Assembly (NCBI RefSeq): GCF_000422845.1
Contig: NZ_KE383931.1
Location: 467,366-531,365, forward strand
DNA from: Oceanobacter kriegii DSM 6294
Lineage (GTDB): Bacteria > Pseudomonadota > Gammaproteobacteria > Pseudomonadales > Oceanobacteraceae
DNA: 64,000 nt
Direction: 5' to 3'
The notes under the pieces are model-generated. The model saw only the letters and a program-made list of their open reading frames with translations. It was not told the DNA's origin and did not search any database. This document shows positions 58,081 to 64,000 of the stretch, piece by piece (the stretch's first letter is position 1; each line of letters begins with the position of its first letter). Made by a program: the position numbers and the translations under genes.

Positions 58081-58328
58081 ATCCCGACTCCCAGGACTTC
58101 ATATCAAGATGTCTTTCAGCCTAGACCAGACTGGTCAGATTGCAGCCACTGCCAGTGATGCCGCCGGTTAGCCAGCGGAATGGCGTACTTTGTCGGCCTG
58201 CACTGCTGGATTCATGACGCCGTGATAGGTGTGGGCTATCAATTTCCTGACGCAGCCACTCGGGTACTGAACTCGCTTCGCTCGTTTGCTATTCTTCGCG
58301 CTTTGAAATTTCGGCAGCGGGATCAGCA

Positions 58329-58676
58329 ATGACCACCATGTACGGCATCAAGAACTGCGACACCATCAAGAAAGCCCGCAAATGGCTGGATGACGCAGGC
58401 GTTGACTACCAATTTCACGACTACAAAAAAGACGGTTTGCCAGAAGCCCTGGTTGACCAGTGGCTCGACGAGCTGGGTTGGGAAGCGCTGATCAACAAGC
58501 GCGGCACGACCTGGCGCAAGCTGGCTGATGACCTGAAAGACAATATGAACACCACTAATGCCCGCCAGGTGATGCTGGACAACCCGTCCATCATCAAACG
58601 TCCGTTGCTGGACACCGGTGCGCAGAAGGTACTGGGCTTCAAGGCCGACGAATATTCCAGCCTGTTTGCTGGCTGA
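58329..58676 (+). CDS. ArsC/Spx-family protein (YffB-like)
   Basis: 115 residues, thioredoxin-like fold with NCDTIKKARKWLDD (C10 in the arsenate-reductase position), then the TTWRKL and PSIIKRPLLDT blocks of the family. Sits 53 bases before dapD, the conserved position of yffB-like genes in Pseudomonas. Arsenate reduction is not supported; the function of YffB is not settled. Confidence 0.88.
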   Translation: MTTMYGIKNCDTIKKARKWLDDAGVDYQFHDYKKDGLPEALVDQWLDELGWEALINKRGTTWRKLADDLKDNMNTTNARQVMLDNPSIIKRPLLDTGAQKVLGFKADEYSSLFAG

Positions 58677-58729
58677 ACACGTTTTTATAAAGACTCTGCC
58701 CTCGGGCAGCTGATATTGAGGATTGTTAC

Positions 58730-59761
58730 ATGAGCAATGCATTTGCACTGGCCATTGGTGTCGGTACCAAAAACGCCAACGGTGACTGGCTGGAAGTGTT
58801 CTACTCCAAGCCACTGCTGAACCCGACTGCCGAATTGATCGAAGCTGCCAAAGCGGCTCTGGGCTACGAAGGCGGCAACGAAGCATTGGAAGCCGACGGC
58901 GGTGAACTGAACGCTTTTGCAGACGCGATTGAAGCCACTGACGCCCAGCAAGCTGCCATTGCCCGCGCTTGCACCGACAGCGACAAGCCAGTGGTTGTGA
59001 CTGTACTGGCCACTGACGAGCAGTCTGTGACCACTCCAGAGGTTTACCTGAAGCTGCACCTGCTGTCTCACCGTCTGGTCAAGCCACACGGTCTGAACCT
59101 GGCCGGTATGTTCGGCCTGCTGCCAAACGTTGCCTGGACCAACAAAGGCGCCGTTGATCTGTCCGAACTGGCCGCAGCCCAGCTGGAAGCCCGTCTGAGC
59201 GGCGAACTGCTGTCTGTAAACAGCGTCGACAAATTCCCTCGCATGACCGACTACGTGGTACCGGCTGGCGTTCGTATCGCCGACACTTCCCGCGTACGTC
59301 TGGGTGCTTACATTGGTGAAGGCACCACCATTATGCACGAAGGCTTCGTTAACTTTAACGCAGGTACTGAAGGCGTTTCCATGGTTGAAGGCCGTATCTC
59401 TGCCGGTGTTGTGGTTGGTAACGGTTCCGACCTGGGCGGCGGTTGCTCCACCATGGGCACCCTGTCCGGCGGCGGTAACATCATCATCTCTGTGGGCGAA
59501 AACTGCCTGATCGGCGCTAACGCTGGTATTGGTATCCCACTGGGTGACCGCTGCACGGTTGAAGCCGGTCTGTACATCACTGCCGGTACCAAGATTCAGG
59601 TACTGGACGATGCCAAGAACCTGGTTGAGACCGTTAAAGGTCGTGACCTGGCGGGCAAATCTGACCTGCTGTTCCGTCGTGACTCCATCAGCGGCGCCGT
59701 TCAGTGCGTGACCAACAAGTCCGCCATCGAACTGAACGAAGAGTTGCACGCTCACAACTGA
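58730..59761 (+). CDS. dapD: Tetrahydrodipicolinate N-succinyltransferase
   Basis: 343 residues, the long Pseudomonas-type form. Lysine and diaminopimelate synthesis: transfers succinyl from succinyl-CoA. Hexapeptide-repeat helix (ISAGVVVGNGSDLGGGCSTMG, NCLIGANAGIGIPLGD) after an N-terminal helical domain. ATG start with GAGGA upstream; strong terminator downstream. Confidence 0.95.
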   Translation: MSNAFALAIGVGTKNANGDWLEVFYSKPLLNPTAELIEAAKAALGYEGGNEALEADGGELNAFADAIEATDAQQAAIARACTDSDKPVVVTVLATDEQSVTTPEVYLKLHLLSHRLVKPHGLNLAGMFGLLPNVAWTNKGAVDLSELAAAQLEARLSGELLSVNSVDKFPRMTDYVVPAGVRIADTSRVRLGAYIGEGTTIMHEGFVNFNAGTEGVSMVEGRISAGVVVGNGSDLGGGCSTMGTLSGGGNIIISVGENCLIGANAGIGIPLGDRCTVEAGLYITAGTKIQVLDDAKNLVETVKGRDLAGKSDLLFRRDSISGAVQCVTNKSAIELNEELHAHN

Positions 59762-59784
59762 GTTCTGGGCTGTGCCTTTAACTC

Positions 59785-59817
59785 AATAAAAAAGCGCCTT
59801 AATGGCGCTTTTTTATT
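59785..59817. terminator. Bidirectional terminator after dapD
   Basis: AATAAAAAAGCGCC (59785-59798), 5-base loop, GGCGCTTTTTTATT (59804-59817). It serves dapD on the plus strand and the OmpA lipoprotein gene on the minus strand. Confidence 0.92.
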
Positions 59818-59868
59818 GGCTGTATGCTTTTTCTTACCGGTACTCTCCAGGTTCTCGCCACAACCTTT

Positions 59869-60537
59869 TTATTCCTCAGTCGCGGGCATCAGGGTAATTT
59901 CAACCCGGCGGTTCAATGCCTTGCCTTCGGCCGTGCTGTTGCTAGCAATCGGTTCTGACTCACCAAAGCCCACCGGTTCCAGACGCACCTCGTTGATTCC
60001 TTTCACTTTCAGGTACTCAGCCACGGAATGCGCACGGTCTTCGGACAGCTGCTGGTTAAAGGCTTCAGAGCCATCGCTGTCGGTGTGGCCTGCGACGACC
60101 ACCAAAGTTTTGTCGTATTCCTCTAATACCACGGCAACAGAATCCAACACCTCATAGAAGTTGGAAGCAATGGCGGTACGTCCTGAGCCAAAAGTAATAT
60201 TGCCCGGCATGATCAGATTCACGTTGTCGCCGACACGCTGAACGCTTACGCCGGTGCCACGTAATTGCTTACGCAGTTCGGCTTCCTGGGAATCCATGTA
60301 GTAACCCACGCCACCGCCAATGGCACCACCGCCGGCTGCAGCTGCCAGAATACGGCGATTACGGGTTCCGCTCTTTTCGTCCTTGTTGGCCAGATAGGCG
60401 GCCACGGCACCCACCGAGGCACCAATGCTGGCACCGATGGCGGTATTGGAGGTTTTCTCTTCGCCGGTGTAGGCGTCGTAGGTTGAACAGCCGGTAATGG
60501 ATACGGCCAGTGCGGTTGCTAAAGCAAAATATTTCAT
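59869..60537 (-). CDS. OmpA-family lipoprotein (YiaD-like)
   Basis: 222 residues. Lipoprotein signal (SITGC), a glycine-zipper segment (two blocks of small residues with alternating glycines, about 35-80) and a C-terminal OmpA peptidoglycan-binding domain (ITFGSGRTAIASNFYEVLD, then GHTDSDGSEAFNQQLSEDRAHSVAEYL). Tethers the outer membrane to the cell wall. Single gene, preceded by an array of 14-bp repeats. Confidence 0.92.
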   Translation of the reverse strand: MKYFALATALAVSITGCSTYDAYTGEEKTSNTAIGASIGASVGAVAAYLANKDEKSGTRNRRILAAAAGGGAIGGGVGYYMDSQEAELRKQLRGTGVSVQRVGDNVNLIMPGNITFGSGRTAIASNFYEVLDSVAVVLEEYDKTLVVVAGHTDSDGSEAFNQQLSEDRAHSVAEYLKVKGINEVRLEPVGFGESEPIASNSTAEGKALNRRVEITLMPATEE

Positions 60538-60603
60538 GGGTTCGCCATTGTTTGTAAAAATGAATGCTTATCTGTCGACTGGCAATGCCGGTACAGGTTC
60601 ATT

Positions 60604-60672
60604 TTTAAAGCAGTGGCTTTTAATCGGTGTATTTAAAACGGTGGCTTTAACGCCGTGGTTAAAGCGACGGCA
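60604..60672. repeat. 14-bp tandem repeats upstream of the OmpA-family lipoprotein
   Basis: Four consecutive degenerate 14-bp units (60604-60617, 60618-60631, 60632-60645, 60646-60659) and a partial fifth, near TTTAAAACGGTGGC. They begin 67 bases before the lipoprotein start codon, on the promoter side. The period of 14 bp is not a whole helical turn. Confidence 0.55.
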
Positions 60673-60752
60673 GCAGAGAGCACACAGAACATCTGCCCTC
60701 TGCTACAGTTCCTGGGCCCACGCCCCTCAGCTACGCACGCCGTGAACAACCG

Positions 60753-61955
60753 TCAGTAGAAATACTCCAGCGTCAGCTGAACGAAGTCGTCTTCCCGGAT
60801 GCTGTACAGCACGGCATCATCCGAATCGTCGGCAAGGAACAGGTTGCCGTCGATGCTCAGCTTGAAGCTTTCGCCCACCCTTTTGCTGCCTTCCACCACC
60901 AGACTGGTGGAGCCGTAATCCAGGTCGTAGCCACCACCAATCAAAAGAGCGCTGTCGTCAACGTCGTTAAAGGTGAGGCGGGCACCGGCAAACACATCGT
61001 TCTGGGCCAGCACTCCGGCATCTTCGCCACGCTGGTCCCAACCGTATTCCGTCAGTACGCCAACATCGGCGTTGGAATCCATCACCCCATAAAAGGTGTA
61101 TTCCAAACCGCCCTGGGCAGCCCAGTAGTTTTCCGGCTGGGTATTGCGGTGAATGGTTTCGAACTTCCACAGCCAGCTGTCAATGGTGGCCTGTAAATCC
61201 AGACCAAACTGGGTCATCTGGGCATAATAAGGCACCAGCACAATCTCACTGCCTTGCAGCTCAGCATTTAACAACGGATCGCGGTTGGTGCCCTTGAAGG
61301 CGTGCAAGCCAATATCAAAATCGCCGATGTAGTGGCTCCAGCGCAACGCGTAGTCGATGTGCTTTTGCTCGTCGTCCGACTCGTATTGGGCATGGTCTGC
61401 GTCTACCACCAGCGCCGGACGAAAACGGCCTTCTTCGCTGGCAAAGGTGCGCTCGCGGAAATACGGCAACACAAACACATCAACAATGCCCCAGTCGCGC
61501 ACCAGCGATACATTCACCATCGGCTGACCCAGCTTGTCTTCGCCGTCCGGTGCTTCAACGCCGTCAGTCTGGTTAATCACATCGACCAGATGCTGGAACT
61601 CAGTGACGCCCCAGAACACCCGCCGGATACCGATACGGCTTTCAAAGCTATCGGCTACGTGTACCCAGCTGAGATCGCGCAGATCAAAGTGATTGCGCTC
61701 GTCGTCGCTGTCCAAAAAACGCTTGAACACTTCCAGCGTGACGGCATCATCGCCACCGTTCCATTCCCACAGTAGCTTGGGCTGGGCAGCAATCGATAAC
61801 TGCATTCCGGTCTGCTGTTGGTCTGCATCTGAATCGGCGAAATAACGAGCTTCCAGCGACACATTGCCCGACTTCTCGTAATACAGCTCAGCCTGTGCCA
61901 GCGAGGGCATGGCCCCCGTCAGCAACAGACCTGCAAGCGGCAGCAGGCGCTTCAT
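60753..61955 (-). CDS. Outer-membrane beta-barrel protein of unknown function
   Basis: 400 residues. Signal peptide ending SLAQA, then alternating hydrophobic strands and a C-terminal aromatic residue (LEYFY), as in Bam-inserted barrels. Tyrosine, tryptophan and acidic loops are abundant. No catalytic motif. It overlaps the upstream LolA-like gene by four bases and follows an MMPL transporter, so it is probably the outer-membrane part of an export system. Confidence 0.8.
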   Translation of the reverse strand: MKRLLPLAGLLLTGAMPSLAQAELYYEKSGNVSLEARYFADSDADQQQTGMQLSIAAQPKLLWEWNGGDDAVTLEVFKRFLDSDDERNHFDLRDLSWVHVADSFESRIGIRRVFWGVTEFQHLVDVINQTDGVEAPDGEDKLGQPMVNVSLVRDWGIVDVFVLPYFRERTFASEEGRFRPALVVDADHAQYESDDEQKHIDYALRWSHYIGDFDIGLHAFKGTNRDPLLNAELQGSEIVLVPYYAQMTQFGLDLQATIDSWLWKFETIHRNTQPENYWAAQGGLEYTFYGVMDSNADVGVLTEYGWDQRGEDAGVLAQNDVFAGARLTFNDVDDSALLIGGGYDLDYGSTSLVVEGSKRVGESFKLSIDGNLFLADDSDDAVLYSIREDDFVQLTLEYFY

Positions 61956-62776
61956 CGACCGGCTCGCTTGAGGGTGTTTTTGTTGAAGTCGGCGTCTTTC
62001 AAACCGGTTTTAAAGCGGTAGCCGCTCCAGGCCAAATCGGTGCTTTTGCCACTCTGGTGGTTGACCATTTTCATCAGGTCCGGACGCCAGTGTTTGCCTT
62101 CGTATTCCTTGTAGCCTTCATAAGTGAGGGTTTTCAGCAGGCTGTTCTTGCGGTCGTAAAAGTCAACTTTCTGAGCGCGCAGTTCTGCGGTGTCGATCCA
62201 GGCAATACGACGGGTATAACCGGAGTTCTTGTCGACCGGGTAGTTTTCCACTACATAGCACTGCAGTTCACCACAGGCTTCCGTACCAACGTACTTGTAG
62301 GTGTACTTTTCCACCTCGAACGAGGACAGGTCTTCATAGGCGAATTCAGAGCCCATAAAAGGACCGGATTTGTTGCGCGAGGCAATGCGTTTGACCCGTT
62401 TCAGAGCCGGCAGATACAGCCATTGCTCATCCGCGCCGACAGCGTGGGAAAAGCTCAGAAACGCAGTGCCTTTGACATCCCGCGGCTCATCGAACACCGA
62501 CAAGCTCTTGTCACCATCGCCCTGCACTTCCAGCGAACTCATGCGCACTGCACGAACGCTTTCCTGGCCCTGCTTGTTACGCAGTACCATGTTCATTTCG
62601 CCCTGCATGTCCTGCCAGCCTTCATCGCTATCTTTCGACGCCTGCGAAATAGCCAGCCCTTGTTGCTCTGGGGTGAGCGACGCATCCAGTTCAGAGGCAT
62701 GAGCGGCCATGGAAACCGTGGTAGCAGCCGTCAGTGCCAGTGATGTAAATACCTTGTTCATCAATTTATTCTTCAT
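61952..62776 (-). CDS. LolA-like outer membrane lipoprotein-sorting protein
   Basis: 274 residues. Signal peptide ending SMAAHA. Family features include LPALKRVKRIASRNKSGPFMGSEFAYEDL (given here only as the segment near 150-178), and a later Cys pair (ACGELQCY). These periplasmic LolA-fold proteins accompany MMPL transporters and are thought to bind lipids in transit. The start is ATG 62776 with AGGAT upstream. Sits between the transporter and the outer-membrane barrel. Confidence 0.85.
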   Translation of the reverse strand: MKNKLMNKVFTSLALTAATTVSMAAHASELDASLTPEQQGLAISQASKDSDEGWQDMQGEMNMVLRNKQGQESVRAVRMSSLEVQGDGDKSLSVFDEPRDVKGTAFLSFSHAVGADEQWLYLPALKRVKRIASRNKSGPFMGSEFAYEDLSSFEVEKYTYKYVGTEACGELQCYVVENYPVDKNSGYTRRIAWIDTAELRAQKVDFYDRKNSLLKTLTYEGYKEYEGKHWRPDLMKMVNHQSGKSTDLAWSGYRFKTGLKDADFNKNTLKRAGR

Positions 62777-62789
62777 GATCGTCAAATCC

Positions 62790-64000
62790 TTATACCGACG
62801 CAGAGGTCGCTGAAGTGTGCTTATTGTTGGTATCCGCGTTAACTGCTGCCTTGTCGTCCTTGTCCAGCAGCATCAGCAATGGCGGCAGGAACAGGAAGTC
62901 GACAATCAGGGCGATCACAATGGTGATGGCGGTCAGCAGGCCCATGTCCGCATTCAGTTTGAAGCTGGATTGCGCCAGCACCAGGAAGCCTGCAGCCAGC
63001 ACCAGCGTGGTAATCACCAGCGCACGACCGACACTGGAAAACGCATAGCGAACCGCGGCTTCGGTGCCGTAACCCTTGTCCCGACGGGCGTGCAGGTATT
63101 TGCTTAAGAAATGCACGGTGTCGTCCACCACAATACCCAGCGTCATACCGGCGACCACCGACAGCGCCAGACCAATCTGACCATCGATCATAAACCAGAC
63201 ACCAAAGCCCATCGCCGCCGGCGCCATATTCGGGATCAGACTGATGGCGCCGAACTTCAATGAGCGCAGCGCAAACGCCAGCAACACTGAAATCAACACC
63301 AGCGCAATGGCGGTCCCCATCAGCATACTGATGATGTTGCGCTGGCCGATATGGGCGAACATCAGTGTTGGGCTGGCAACCTCGACCTGCAGCTGCGGAG
63401 CCTGTTCGGCAAACCAGCGGTAGATGCGGTTTTCGATATCCAACTGCTCGGAGCTGGTGAGATTCTGGAAGGTGGCGATCACCCGGGTGCTGGATTTATC
63501 GACGTCGAGCTGATTATTCAAATCGAGGCCGTACGGCAGCGACATTTCATACAACAGCAGGTACTGCGCCGACAGCTCGCGGTCTTGTGGCAGGGTGTAA
63601 TAGGCTTCATCGTCGCCGTGCATGTTTTTGTTCAGGCGCTTGAGGGTGTCGGAAAGCGTATTCACATGATCGGTTTCCGGCTGTTCACGCAGCCAGTCAC
63701 TGAAGTCCCCCAGCGCTTTTACAAAGCCGGGATCATTAATACCGCTGCTCTCACCTGAGCCGATGGATATTTCGATGGTGGTCAGGCCCGACATATTGTC
63801 GGCCATGTAATCGGTGGCCTGACGGAACGGCACGGTCTGGTCGAAGTATTTAACGAAATCGTCGTTCAATACGTTATTGGGCAACAACACAACACTGCCA
63901 GCAATCACCAATGCCATGCCCGGCAGCAGCACTTTGCGACGCTGAATCACAACGTCAGCCAGCTTTTCCATCGCACCGCTGTGGCTTTCGTCCACCACTT
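62790..64000 (-). CDS. MMPL/RND-family transporter, C-terminal part
   Basis: Partial: the reading frame runs off the right edge, and only about 402 residues are visible, near half of the usual 770 or so. One transmembrane helix comes first, then a large periplasmic domain, then five helices with the RND signature (GMTLGIVVDDTVHFLSKYLHAR, with the charged DD pair used for proton coupling). It ends with a hydrophilic tail. Predicted to export a lipid or hydrophobic molecule together with the LolA-like protein and barrel. Confidence 0.88.
   Translation of the reverse strand, partial: VVDESHSGAMEKLADVVIQRRKVLLPGMALVIAGSVVLLPNNVLNDDFVKYFDQTVPFRQATDYMADNMSGLTTIEISIGSGESSGINDPGFVKALGDFSDWLREQPETDHVNTLSDTLKRLNKNMHGDDEAYYTLPQDRELSAQYLLLYEMSLPYGLDLNNQLDVDKSSTRVIATFQNLTSSEQLDIENRIYRWFAEQAPQLQVEVASPTLMFAHIGQRNIISMLMGTAIALVLISVLLAFALRSLKFGAISLIPNMAPAAMGFGVWFMIDGQIGLALSVVAGMTLGIVVDDTVHFLSKYLHARRDKGYGTEAAVRYAFSSVGRALVITTLVLAAGFLVLAQSSFKLNADMGLLTAITIVIALIVDFLFLPPLLMLLDKDDKAAVNADTNNKHTSATSASV

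Noticed and set aside
58181..58320. Mobile or repeat element upstream of the YffB-like gene
   Set aside because: Some resemblance to dispersed intergenic repeats, but no clear inverted or direct repeats could be defined.
58329..58676. Arsenate reductase
   Set aside because: Fold similarity only. The position beside dapD and the YffB-like sequence argue for the housekeeping YffB/Spx type, and no ars genes are nearby.

Overview
The window reads as a chromosomal segment of a marine-type gammaproteobacterium. The best fit is an Oceanospirillales-like relative of Pseudomonas; this is inferred from gene order and protein style, since no 16S or other typing marker is present. Coding density is high. 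About 48 protein genes are supported. No tRNA, rRNA, CRISPR array or prophage was seen.

Layout. 1-577: a duplicated set of hairpin repeats, then two short hairpins with ACGA loops that match a guanidine-II (mini-ykkC) riboswitch. 578-4201: a biotin-dependent carboxylase of the urea/guanidine carboxylase family; the riboswitch argues for guanidine. 4335-9369: cysH, a membrane acyltransferase, a 263-bp MITE-like element, an unusual coupled gene pair (FIST-like protein plus a protein resembling the N-terminus of ISL3 transposases) and an enoyl-CoA hydratase. 9413-15903: a Cache-GGDEF diguanylate cyclase, isocitrate lyase, a BaiN-type flavoprotein and an acyltransferase.

15915-30390 (all minus strand) is the classic envelope and translation block, transcribed rpsB-tsf-pyrH-frr-uppS-cdsA-dxr-rseP-bamA-skp-lpxD-fabZ-lpxA-lpxB-rnhB, with many 1-8 base overlaps. 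Divergent from it are map and glnD, then a pirin. 35111-35422 holds a second cluster of the hairpin repeats seen at 1-475.

35423-47725 is an accessory region: a DEAD-box helicase, an M48 lipoprotein protease, an AraC regulator, a membrane protein with a degenerate GGDEF domain that keeps its I-site, a TonB-dependent receptor and a two-propeller phytase behind a PHO-box-like sequence, a membrane-anchored glutathione peroxidase, TcdA and a secreted unknown. The receptor and phytase look like a phosphate-starvation phytate scavenging unit.

48050-55296 is a SUF iron-sulfur locus: the Rrf2 regulator diverges from sufBCDS, sufA, an unknown 89-codon gene and sufT. Repeat-rich DNA sits between sufB and sufC and between sufS and sufA, and no sufE is present. 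55378-59761 holds a carboxylesterase, a NIT-domain chemoreceptor, a YffB/Spx-like protein and dapD. 59869-64000 holds an OmpA-family lipoprotein preceded by a 14-bp tandem repeat array, then a three-gene operon of MMPL transporter (cut by the window edge), LolA-like periplasmic protein and outer-membrane barrel.
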